64,000 nt of DNA from Zoogloeaceae bacterium. Its GTDB lineage: Bacteria > Pseudomonadota > Gammaproteobacteria > Burkholderiales > Rhodocyclaceae. Below the pieces are notes generated by a model that did no database searches, was not told the DNA's origin, and worked only from the letters and a program-made list of their open reading frames with translations. Position 1 is the stretch's first letter. Every line of letters starts with the position of its first letter. Below are positions 1 through 7,364 of the stretch, in pieces. The translations under genes were made by a program, and so were the position numbers. Location of the stretch: contig JACKMC010000001.1 of the NCBI GenBank assembly GCA_024235595.1, forward strand, positions 682,001 through 746,000. The letters are read 5' to 3'.

Positions 1-1
1 G

Positions 2-1486
2 GGCTACGTCGCACGGCGGGCGACGCCACTGCCCGTCGCGGTGCGCGCCGCGCTGGCCGAGGCACGCTGGACCGATGGACCCTATGCGCGGCCGCAGCCC
101 GAGCTCGAAGCGCTCTTGCAGTTGCCGGTGGTGGTCGAGAGCTGGGGCGCGTTCGATGCGCTGTTTGCCTGGGATGCGCGACCGGTGGGGGTGGGCGGGC
201 GAACCTGCGCCAGCTACCTCGGCGCGGCGGTGCGCAGCTTCTTTGCCAACGGCGGACGGCGCGCGGTGATCGTGCGCTGCGGCGATCCCTGGCCCTATCT
301 CGAGCCTGCCGGTACGCGCGCAGCGCAGCGCAGCGCCCGGCTGGCGGCCTTGCTGGCGCCCGATGCCAGCCCGATGGACCCGTCGAGCTGGCTCGGCATC
401 GCCCACCTGTCGGGCCTGCCCGAGGTGGCGCTGCTGTGCCTGCCTGACCTGCCCGATCTCTGCGCCGCCGAGCCGGCGCTGGTCGACGTCGCCATCGAGC
501 CGCCGGCTTCCCCCGAAGTCTTCGTCGAGTGCTCCGCCAACACCGCTGCGGCGGTGGAAGAGGATGTCGGACTGCGCGACCTCGCGCCGCCGCGCGCCGA
601 CCACGCCGGCTTCATCGCCTGGCGCGATGCGCTGGGCAGCGCCCGCGCGCGCCTCGCCAGCCGGCACCGCGAGCTCTTGTTGCTGGCGGCGCTGCCGCTG
701 CCGATGCCCGGCGCGCGCAATGCCGACAACTGGGCGCAGGCGGATTTCCATGCCTACCTAGAGAACGCAGGCGTGCTCGCCGCACCCGACAGCAGCAATG
801 GCGGCCGCGCCGCGGCAAGTGCTTTCGTGCAGCTCGCCTGGCCGTGGCTGAAGACCCGCCACAGCGCCGACCTGCCCGGCACGCTGGAGGCGCCCGACGG
901 GCTGCTCGCCGGCCTGCTGGCAATCAACGCCTTGGCCCGCGGCACCTTCCGCTCGGTGGCCGGCAGCCGGCTCGCGTCGGTGTCGGGCAGCGAGCCGCTG
1001 CTCTCCTGGAGCGGCATTGCCGAGACCCCCTCCGATCGGCTGGCGCAGCGGGTGTGCGTGATCGCACCCTCGGTGGACGGCTGGACCCTGCATTCGGACG
1101 TCACCGCCAGCGCCGACGAGGCCTGGCGCGCGGGCGGAGTGAGCAGGCTGATGGGCGCAGTGCTGCGCGCCGCGCGACGCACCGGCGAAGCGGCCGTGTT
1201 CGAAGCCAGCGGGCCGGCGCTGTGGCAGCGCGTGACCCGCAGCATGGAGCAATTGCTGAGCGCCTTCTGGCGCGAGGGCGGGCTCGGCGGCGCCTCGCCC
1301 GACGAGGCCTTCAGCGTGCGCTGCGATCGCAGCACCATGAGCCAGAACGATCTCGACAACGGCCGCCTGCGGGCCGAAGTCAGCATCCTGCCGGTGGCGG
1401 CGGTGGAGCGCATCACCGTGGTGCTCGACCTCACCGGCGGCGGCGCGGCCGACGCCTTGAGCGAGCCGCTGCGCGAGGTGGCGTGA
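2..1486 (+). CDS. eCIS contractile sheath protein (5' end outside window)
   Basis: Sheath subunit of a phage-tail-like contractile particle; sheath rings surround the inner tube and shorten to drive it out. The frame is open from base 2 and the first residues (GYVARRATPLP) resemble the start of sheath proteins, so only a few codons are probably missing. A GTG at 41 exists, but the upstream residues look coding, so I do not use it as the start. Family hallmarks seen: ESWGAFDALFAWD followed by YLGAAVRSFFANGGRRAVIV near the N-terminus, and CDRSTMSQNDLDNGRLRAE near the C-terminus, as in the conserved sheath C-terminal fold. About 494 residues are visible, a usual size. The stop overlaps the next start by one base (TGATG), so it is coupled to the tube gene. 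A tail terminator and possibly other sheath paralogues probably lie upstream, off the window (inference). Confidence 0.85.
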   Translation, partial: GYVARRATPLPVAVRAALAEARWTDGPYARPQPELEALLQLPVVVESWGAFDALFAWDARPVGVGGRTCASYLGAAVRSFFANGGRRAVIVRCGDPWPYLEPAGTRAAQRSARLAALLAPDASPMDPSSWLGIAHLSGLPEVALLCLPDLPDLCAAEPALVDVAIEPPASPEVFVECSANTAAAVEEDVGLRDLAPPRADHAGFIAWRDALGSARARLASRHRELLLLAALPLPMPGARNADNWAQADFHAYLENAGVLAAPDSSNGGRAAASAFVQLAWPWLKTRHSADLPGTLEAPDGLLAGLLAINALARGTFRSVAGSRLASVSGSEPLLSWSGIAETPSDRLAQRVCVIAPSVDGWTLHSDVTASADEAWRAGGVSRLMGAVLRAARRTGEAAVFEASGPALWQRVTRSMEQLLSAFWREGGLGGASPDEAFSVRCDRSTMSQNDLDNGRLRAEVSILPVAAVERITVVLDLTGGGAADALSEPLREVA

Positions 1487-1950
1487 TGAACGACATCCCG
1501 CTCCACGTCTTCCGCTTCCATGTGAGCTTCAGCCAGCAGTCGCTGGCCAAGCCAAGCGGCGCAGAGGTGCCGCTGTGCCGTGGCGCCTTCTCCGAGTGCA
1601 CCGGGCTGGAAGCCACCATGGAGCCCAAGGTCATCAAGGTCGGCGGCAGCAACTACGGCGCGGTGCAGCGCGCCGGCCAGGTGAGCTTCGCCACCGTGGT
1701 GCTCAAGCGCGGCATGACCGACACCCGCGACCTGTGGAACTGGTTCGCGAAGGTGGGCGCCGGCGCCTACGCCTATCGCCTGCAGGTCGAGATCGAGATG
1801 CGCAACAGTGCCGACGAGCCGATGCTGCGCTGGGCGCTGCGCCGCGCGATGCCGGTCAAGTTCAAGGCCGCCGACCTCAATGCCAAGGGCAACGAGATCG
1901 GTATCGAGGAACTGCATCTGGCCCATGAAGGGCTGGTACTCATCACCTAG
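1486..1950 (+). CDS. eCIS inner tube protein (phage tail tube/gp19 family)
   Basis: Inner-tube subunit (154 residues) of the injection particle, Hcp/gp19-like; hexameric rings stack to form the conduit for cargo. Family marks visible: an FRFHVSF start, FSECTGLEA with a following KVGGSNY segment, VVLKRGMTDTRDLWNWF in the middle, and a C-terminal AADLNAKGNEIGIEELHLAHEGL, all typical of CIS tube proteins. The length matches Afp1/Afp5-type tubes. The ATG shares its first base with the sheath stop. It is followed after 9 bases by the Afp7-like gene. Only one tube gene is seen in the window; other copies could precede the sheath gene. Confidence 0.9.
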   Translation: MNDIPLHVFRFHVSFSQQSLAKPSGAEVPLCRGAFSECTGLEATMEPKVIKVGGSNYGAVQRAGQVSFATVVLKRGMTDTRDLWNWFAKVGAGAYAYRLQVEIEMRNSADEPMLRWALRRAMPVKFKAADLNAKGNEIGIEELHLAHEGLVLIT

Positions 1951-1959
1951 GTCGCTCTC

Positions 1960-3132
1960 ATGCCCGAATTTCCCGACGACCTCATCGACCAGCCCGCCAC
2001 CTTCGAGACCATGACCGGCCCCAAGGTGACGGTGCCGGTGCATTTCAACCCGGCCAGCCTGCAGCACACCGTCTCGAACACGCTCAAGGAAGAGGGCAAG
2101 GGCGCCAAGAAGAAGCAGTACGTGAGCCAGACCACCGCCAAGCTCACCATGGACCTCACCTTCGACACCACCGACACCGGCGAGGATGTGCGCATCACCA
2201 CCAACAAGATGGCGCAACTGCTCAAGCCGGTGCCCGAGGGCCAGAGCAAGAAGGTGCCGCCGGTGGTGAAGTTCAGCTGGGGCGCCTATTCCTTCACCGG
2301 CATGGTCGAGCAGTACAAGGAGACCATCGACTTCTTCGCCGCCGGCGGCCTGCCGCTGCGCTCCTCGATCAACCTCACGCTCTCCAGCCAGGACGTCACT
2401 TTCGAGGGCGGCACCAGCAGCGACAAGGCCTCGGTGGATGGCGAGCTGTCGCCCGAGCCGGTTGTGCTGCCCGACGACCAAGGTCCCCTCGGCGGGCCGC
2501 AGGGCGCGGCCAACAAGGCCGGCGATCCGCGCGCGGCGCGTGGCATCGCCGCGCTCAACGGCTCGGCCAGCCTGCGTTTCGGTGCCGGCGCCGGGCTCGC
2601 GGTGGGCGCTTCGGCGAGCGTCGGCTTTTCGGCCGGTGCCTCGGTGGGAGCCGGGTTCTCGGCCGGCATCGGTGCTTCGGCAGGGGGCGGTTTCTCGGCC
2701 TCTGCCAGGGCCTCGGCCGGTGGCAGCGCCAATCTGCTGCCGGCGGCGGCCTTCGCGGCGGGTGGTGGGGCAGGCGCAGGCGTGGGCATCGGTGGCGGTG
2801 CGGGGATCGGTATCGGCGCAGGAGCCGGCCTCGGAGGCGGAGCGGGCCTCAGCCTGGACATCGGCGGCGGTGTTTCGGCCGGTGCATCGGTGGGAGCCTC
2901 GGTCGGTGTCAAGAGCGGTGCCGGCCTCTCGGCCAGTGCCGGATTCTCCGGCCTGCGGGTCGAGAGCACGGTCAGTTCGCGGCCGCTTTCGGCCGGCAAC
3001 CTGCTGCAGGGTTCGGCGAGCATCTCGAGCGCCGGCAAGGTCGCCCCGGGCGGGCGGCTCATCGACGCTGGCGGCAGCGGGCTCAAGGCCAATGTGGCCG
3101 GCGAGGCCGATTTCGTCATCGGCGCACGATAG
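1960..3132 (+). CDS. eCIS tube-baseplate connector (Afp7/gp53-like N-domain) with Gly/Ala/Ser-rich tail
   Basis: 390 residues. The first ~160 residues match the contractile injection system tube/baseplate protein (Afp7/Pvc7-like): VPVHFNPASLQHTVSNTL, then a run of beta segments (LTMDLTFDTTDTGEDVR) and VVKFSWGAYSFTGMVEQYKE, followed by LPLRSSINLTLSSQDV. It should sit where the tube meets the baseplate. Family members usually carry a LysM module at the C-terminus; I see none here. Instead residues ~190-330 are dominated by Gly, Ala, Ser and Val in short irregular repeats such as GASVGAGFSAG and GIGGGAGIGIGAGAG. That region looks low-complexity and beta- or coil-like rather than enzymatic. The N-domain assignment is firm; the role of the tail is unknown. 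Confidence 0.8.
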   Translation: MPEFPDDLIDQPATFETMTGPKVTVPVHFNPASLQHTVSNTLKEEGKGAKKKQYVSQTTAKLTMDLTFDTTDTGEDVRITTNKMAQLLKPVPEGQSKKVPPVVKFSWGAYSFTGMVEQYKETIDFFAAGGLPLRSSINLTLSSQDVTFEGGTSSDKASVDGELSPEPVVLPDDQGPLGGPQGAANKAGDPRAARGIAALNGSASLRFGAGAGLAVGASASVGFSAGASVGAGFSAGIGASAGGGFSASARASAGGSANLLPAAAFAAGGGAGAGVGIGGGAGIGIGAGAGLGGGAGLSLDIGGGVSAGASVGASVGVKSGAGLSASAGFSGLRVESTVSSRPLSAGNLLQGSASISSAGKVAPGGRLIDAGGSGLKANVAGEADFVIGAR

Positions 3133-3150
3133 CTACGAGGGAGACAGGCA

Positions 3151-3324
3151 ATGCCGATCATGATCGAAGAGATGCAGGCCGAAGTGAGGCCCGAGCGCGA
3201 AGCGCCGGAGGCGGCCAGCGCCGCGCCGGCAGCAGACGGCGCGCGCGAGGCCGAGGCCGTCGAAGCGGTGCTGCGCGAGATCGCGCTGCGCGACGAGCGC
3301 CGCCTGCGCTGGCTGGCCGACTAG
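3151..3324 (+). CDS. DUF5908-like small eCIS protein (Afp6-position)
   Basis: A 57-residue protein beginning MPIMIEEMQAEVRPERE and ending REIALRDERRLRWLAD. Small proteins starting MPIEI-E-- (DUF5908) sit between the tube and hub genes in many eCIS loci, and Afp6 is a protein of this size. A Shine-Dalgarno-like GAGGGAGACAGG stands a few bases before the ATG. The middle is Ala/Glu-rich and the end is a charged, probably helical stretch. The assignment rests on size, position and the first residues, because the sequence is too short for more. Function is not known; a structural or assembly role is inferred. Confidence 0.7.
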   Translation: MPIMIEEMQAEVRPEREAPEAASAAPAADGAREAEAVEAVLREIALRDERRLRWLAD

Positions 3325-3336
3325 GAGCGCGCCGCG

Positions 3337-4431
3337 ATGCCCGTCGAGACCTCAGTCAGCCAGTCCGCCGTCTATCGCGCCCGGCCCACCCTGCGCCTCG
3401 CCGGGCAGGAGGACCTGCGCGCCTCGGAGCTGCTCATCGGCATGCGCATCGAGGAGTCAGAGGGTGGCATGACGAGCGCCGAGCTGCGCTTCTCCAACTG
3501 GGCGAGCACCACCGACGGCGGGGCCGAGTATGCCTTCGAGGATGGTTCGCGGATCACGCTGGGCACCGCCATCGAGGTCTATGCGGGCGACGAGACCCAG
3601 CCGCGCGAACTGTTTCGCGGCGTGGTCAGCGGCCTCGAGGCCGAGTTCGTGCAGGGCGCGCCGCCCGAACTGGTGGTGCTCGCCGAAGACCCGCTGGGTC
3701 GTGCCCGCATGGCCCGGCGCAGCAAGGTCTACAGCGACATGTCGCCGGCCGCGGTGGTCGAGGCGGTGGCCGCTGAGCTCGGCCTGCGCCCGACCGTGAC
3801 CGGCCTTGCCGAGCCGGTCGGCACCTGGGCGCAGCTCAACGAGAGCGACCTCGCCTTCCTGCGCCGCCTGGTCGGACGCCTCGATGGCGACCTGCAGATC
3901 GTCGGCGAGGAATTGCAGGTGGCGCCGCGCGGCGAGGTGCGGCGCGGCGAACTCACCCTCGAGCTGCATGGCCAGCTTGCCCGGGCGCGGGTGGTGGCCG
4001 ACCTGTCGCAGCAGATCAGCAAGATCACTACCGCCGGCTGGGACCCGGTCGGCGGCAGCGCGGTGAGCGGCGAGGCCAGCCGCCTGACCCATGGCGGGCC
4101 GGGCAGCGGCACCGCCGGCGCCGACTGGCTGGTGCGTGCGCTCGAGCCGCGCAGCGAACATCTCGGCCACCTCGCGGTGGCCACCGACGCCGAAGCCCGG
4201 GCGGTGGCCGAGGCGGCTTTCGACCAGCGGGCGCGGCGCTTCGTACGCCTCGACGGCGTGGCCGAGGGCAACGCCCAGCTTCGGGTCGGCAGCAACGTCG
4301 CGGTCACCGGCCTCTCGCCGCGCTGGGACAACAGCTACTACGTGGTCGAGGCCTGCCACCGCTACGACGTGCGCGCCGGCTATCGCACCGAGTTCGTCGG
4401 CGAGTGCGCATATCTGGGAGGGGCGAGCTGA
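3337..4431 (+). CDS. eCIS baseplate hub, phage late control gene D-like
   Basis: 364 residues, gpD/gp27-like hub that forms the ring holding the spike under the tube (equivalent to the N-terminal half of Afp8 and VgrG). Visible: an N-terminal region with ELLIGMRIEESEGGMTSAEL, the FRGVVSGLEAEF segment, WAQLNESDLAFLRRLVGRL (the classic gpD/VgrG 'S-D-F-L-R-L' stretch near residues 165-185), and a C-terminal LRVGSNVAVTGLSPRWDNSY that matches the gpD family end (V-hydrophobic-hydrophobic-H-Y-D). In Afp/PVC the hub and spike are fused; here they are split into this gene and the next, with a one-base TGATG overlap that would keep their synthesis matched. Confidence 0.85.
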   Translation: MPVETSVSQSAVYRARPTLRLAGQEDLRASELLIGMRIEESEGGMTSAELRFSNWASTTDGGAEYAFEDGSRITLGTAIEVYAGDETQPRELFRGVVSGLEAEFVQGAPPELVVLAEDPLGRARMARRSKVYSDMSPAAVVEAVAAELGLRPTVTGLAEPVGTWAQLNESDLAFLRRLVGRLDGDLQIVGEELQVAPRGEVRRGELTLELHGQLARARVVADLSQQISKITTAGWDPVGGSAVSGEASRLTHGGPGSGTAGADWLVRALEPRSEHLGHLAVATDAEARAVAEAAFDQRARRFVRLDGVAEGNAQLRVGSNVAVTGLSPRWDNSYYVVEACHRYDVRAGYRTEFVGECAYLGGAS

Positions 4432-5117
4432 TGGATCGCGCCCGCAACTTCATGCCCGCAGCCGGATGGATGCAGTCGGCCTGTCTCGCCAGGGTGGTCG
4501 ATATCGCCGATCCCGAGCGCCAGAACCGGGTTCAGGTGCGGCTCGTGGCCTTCGATGCGGTCGAGGGCCAGGACGCGCCGCTGTGGGCCCGGGTGGTGTG
4601 CCCCTTTGCGGGTGCCGATCGCGGCGCCTTCATGATGCCGGACGTCGACGACGAGGTGCTGGTGGTGTTCCTGCAAGGTGACCCGCGCTATCCGCTGGTG
4701 ATCGGCGGGCTGTGGAATGGCGCCAGCGCGCCGCCCGCCGAGCTCGGCGACGAGGGCAACCGCTTCAAGCGCATCCGCTCGAAGAATGGCGTCACCGTCA
4801 CCCTCGACGACAGCCAGGGCCAGGAACAGCTGGTACTGGAAACCCCGGGCGGGCAGAAACTCACCCTCTCCGACGGGCCGGGCAAGGTCACGGTGGAGGA
4901 TTCCAACGGCAACCGCGTGGTGATGGAGGCGGCGCGCATCAGCATCACCGCGAGCGCCGAGGTCAAGATCGACGCGCCGCAGGTCAAGGTCAGCGCCGGC
5001 ATGGTGACCGTCGATACCGCGCTGGCCAAGTTCTCCGGCATCGTCAAGTGCGAGGTGCTGCAGGCCACTTCGGTGGTGTCCACCAGCTATACACCGGGAG
5101 CGGGGAACATATGGTGA
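4431..5117 (+). CDS. eCIS spike protein (gpV/gp5/gp45-like OB-fold plus beta-helix)
   Basis: 228 residues. Residues ~15-105 form the OB-fold of phage baseplate assembly protein V: CLARVVDIADPERQNRVQVR, LWARVVCPFAGADRG, DVDDEVLVVFLQGDPRYP and VIGGLWNGASAPP. After it comes a repetitive, short-strand region (LTLSDGPGKVTVEDSNGN, ISITASAEVKIDAPQVKV) that matches the triangular beta-helix spike tip. I start it at 4431, sharing a base with the hub stop behind GGGAGGGG, rather than at the in-frame ATG at 4404 inside the hub gene. The end overlaps the next gene by 7 bases. No separate PAAR tip gene was recognised in the window. Confidence 0.85.
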   Translation: MDRARNFMPAAGWMQSACLARVVDIADPERQNRVQVRLVAFDAVEGQDAPLWARVVCPFAGADRGAFMMPDVDDEVLVVFLQGDPRYPLVIGGLWNGASAPPAELGDEGNRFKRIRSKNGVTVTLDDSQGQEQLVLETPGGQKLTLSDGPGKVTVEDSNGNRVVMEAARISITASAEVKIDAPQVKVSAGMVTVDTALAKFSGIVKCEVLQATSVVSTSYTPGAGNIW

Positions 5118-6886
5118 GCCATCACGAGATCATCCTCTCGGCCCCGCGCGATCTCGCCGATGGCGGGGCGCCGGCCATCCTGCAGCGCAGCGACGAAGAC
5201 TTCATCGAGGCGGTGCTGGCGAGCCTGCGCGACCCCGGCGGGCGGGTCGGCCTGCGCGACAGCCTGGCGCAGCCGGTCAGCATTGCCAGCGGCACCGATA
5301 CCCGGGCGCGCGGCAAGCGCAGCAGCGGCCTTGAGCTCTTCAACCGGCTGCGCAGCGCCAGCCGCCAGCTCGGCCTGGCCGGTGGGCGGATCGAAGAGGC
5401 GCCGGCGGTGAAGAACGAGCAGGAACTCGTCGAGGACATCCGCCGCGCCGCCGAGGGCGCGCAGGTGCTCAAGCTGTTCCAGCCCATCCAGCGCCAGTTC
5501 AACCTCGCGGTGATGGAGGCGCGCTGCGATACCCCGGGCGAGCCGCGCATCGACCCGCAGCGGGTGGAAGGTGCCGGCATGGTGATCCGCCGCCTGGTGC
5601 GCGATGCCCAGGGGCGTGAGCAAAAGCAGGGCTGGATGCGCGTCGGCGAAAGCCTCAAGGGGTGGGCGCGCATCGGCGTTGCAGCCGACGGTGCGAGCAG
5701 CGGCAACCGCCACGACCCCGAGGCGCTGCGCCGCCTCGCCCGCCCCGGCACCGGCCAGCCGGTGCTCGACCGCGAAGTCACCGCGTTGCTGGCGGCACAG
5801 GACGACGCCTTGCTCAACGAGTCGGTGGTGCCGATGTTCGTGGCGCCGCCCGACGTCTGCAAGGCCGCCGGCGCGACGCTGTTCTACGGCCTGGTTCCCA
5901 CCACCAGCAGCGAGAAGGCCGAAGGCGGCGCGCCGCAGTTCGACGAGGTCGCCTTCGGGCCGACCAGCGCCGACTTCAAGGCCCACCTGGTGGGACCGCT
6001 GCGCGGCCTGGCCGACAGCTTCCCGCGCCCGGGCCGCGCGCTCACTGCGGATCTGGCGAGCATCGCCGGCAACGCCGGCGATTCGGATCGCAACGCGATG
6101 AAGCGCCTGCTGCTGCTGCTGCGCCAACTGGCGGTCGAGTTCGACGCCTTCGGTGACAGCGCCGAGGCCGACGCGCTGCTGCAGGTGCTCAACGGCATCG
6201 CCCTGCCGCTCGCCGACGCCGCCGGCAAGCCGATCGAAGGCAGCCGCCCGGCGGGCGATTTCCTGGCCGCGGCCGCGCGCATCCTGCTCAACGAGGAATC
6301 GATCTCGCCGGCGCCGACCATTCCGGCCGGCTGGCCGGAGCTCGATGCCACCACTCGCGAGGCGCTGGCGCGTGCGCTGTCGGCCTGCCTGCAGCTTCGC
6401 TTTGCGGCGGTGGCCGGCGTGGCAGGGCGCTTCGACGAACCAGGGGCCCGCTATGTGCTGCGCGCCTTCGTGCGCCTCAAGCCCGAAGGCGACTGCCCGG
6501 CCCGCACGGTGTGGGGCGACTACAGCCCGGCCTTCGTGATCGCACCCTGGTACGAGGGCAGCGGCGCGCCGCCGGTGCAGGTGCCGCTGCCCGACCCGGG
6601 CGACAAGGAGATGCTCAAGAAGCTCAAGCCCAACGTCGCCTTCACCGTGCCGGCCTCGATGCAGAACCTGCTCTCCGGCGATCCGCTCGAGCTGTTGGAC
6701 GGCAACAAGCCCGCCGACAACGGCCTCAAGCTGGGCTGGATCTGCAGCTTCAACATTCCGATCATCACCATCTGCGCCTTCATCGTGCTGAACATCTTCC
6801 TGTCGCTGTTCGACCTGTTCTTCCGCTGGATGATGTTCATCAAGATCTGCATTCCCTTCCCCAGGAAGGGCGGAGGTGACTCATGA
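5111..6886 (+). CDS. Conserved-looking eCIS protein with hydrophobic C-terminal segments, function unknown
   Basis: 591 residues, start chosen at ATG 5111 inside the end of the spike gene; the open frame reaches further upstream, but only as spike-gene shadow. Most of the chain is soluble and mixed alpha/beta with no enzyme motif I recognise. The last ~50 residues are striking: FNIPIITICAFIVLNIFLS, then LFDLFFRWMMFIKICIPFP, two closely spaced hydrophobic stretches ending in a short basic tail (PRKGGGDS). A transmembrane or membrane-inserting end on a baseplate-operon protein suggests either anchoring of the particle to the producer membrane or a membrane-active tip component. Both are inferences. 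It lies between spike and gp25 genes and overlaps gp25 by ATGA. Confidence 0.75.
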   Translation: MVSHHEIILSAPRDLADGGAPAILQRSDEDFIEAVLASLRDPGGRVGLRDSLAQPVSIASGTDTRARGKRSSGLELFNRLRSASRQLGLAGGRIEEAPAVKNEQELVEDIRRAAEGAQVLKLFQPIQRQFNLAVMEARCDTPGEPRIDPQRVEGAGMVIRRLVRDAQGREQKQGWMRVGESLKGWARIGVAADGASSGNRHDPEALRRLARPGTGQPVLDREVTALLAAQDDALLNESVVPMFVAPPDVCKAAGATLFYGLVPTTSSEKAEGGAPQFDEVAFGPTSADFKAHLVGPLRGLADSFPRPGRALTADLASIAGNAGDSDRNAMKRLLLLLRQLAVEFDAFGDSAEADALLQVLNGIALPLADAAGKPIEGSRPAGDFLAAAARILLNEESISPAPTIPAGWPELDATTREALARALSACLQLRFAAVAGVAGRFDEPGARYVLRAFVRLKPEGDCPARTVWGDYSPAFVIAPWYEGSGAPPVQVPLPDPGDKEMLKKLKPNVAFTVPASMQNLLSGDPLELLDGNKPADNGLKLGWICSFNIPIITICAFIVLNIFLSLFDLFFRWMMFIKICIPFPRKGGGDS

Positions 6887-7284
6887 GCAGCGCCCAGCTA
6901 CCGCGCCCGCTCACCGGCTGGCCGCTGTTCGCGGTGCCGGACGAGCACGGCCGCCTCGACTGGCCCGATCTCGAGGCCAGCGTGCGCCAGGGCATCCGCG
7001 TGATCCTCAGTACCCGCCCCGGCGAGCAGCTCATGCGGCCCGAATACGGCGCCGGGCTCGACCGTCTGCTGCACGCGCCCAACACCCTCGCCACCCGTCG
7101 CCAGATCCGCGACTGGGTGATGGATTCGCTGGGCCGCTGGGAGCGCCGCATCCTGCTCGACCGGGTGGAGGTGCTCGAAGTACCCGACAAGCCCGCCGAT
7201 CTGCGGGTGGAGATCGCCTATCGGCTGGCCCGCTCCGGCACGCCTGGTGCACTGGCCGTGACCGTTCGACTGGAGGAAGGCTGA
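6883..7284 (+). CDS. eCIS baseplate wedge, GPW/gp25 family
   Basis: 133 residues, gp25-like baseplate protein that nucleates the sheath on the baseplate (Afp9 equivalent). Marks seen: VRQGIRVILSTRPGEQLMRPEYGAGL, the family signature (I--L--T-PGER---P-YG-GL), followed by helical LATRRQIRDWVMDSLGRWE and a closing strand pair LRVEIAYRLARSGTPGALAV. Length is typical. ATG overlaps the previous stop (ATGA). A strong GGAGGAAGG lies just before its stop and probably serves the following small ORF. Confidence 0.9.
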   Translation: MSSAQLPRPLTGWPLFAVPDEHGRLDWPDLEASVRQGIRVILSTRPGEQLMRPEYGAGLDRLLHAPNTLATRRQIRDWVMDSLGRWERRILLDRVEVLEVPDKPADLRVEIAYRLARSGTPGALAVTVRLEEG

Positions 7285-7285
7285 A

Positions 7286-7363
7286 ATGACACGACCCCCA
7301 GGCTCATCCCGTTTGCCCAGCGCTGGCGGCCTCGCCATGCGGGCCGCCCGGCAGGAGGCCTGA
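7286..7363 (+). CDS. Possible 25-residue coupled ORF between gp25 and baseplate J genes
   Basis: A short frame (MTRPPGSSRLPSAGG... ending QEA) beginning 2 bases after the gp25 stop. GGAGGAAGG at 7272-7280 sits at good spacing ahead of its ATG, and its stop is 1 base before the ATG of the next gene, which has its own GGAGG inside this ORF. No similarity can be claimed at this size. It may be a real peptide or simply a device that carries ribosomes from one gene to the next. The good SD favours translation; function is unknown. Confidence 0.4.
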   Translation: MTRPPGSSRLPSAGGLAMRAARQEA

Positions 7364-7364
7364 C

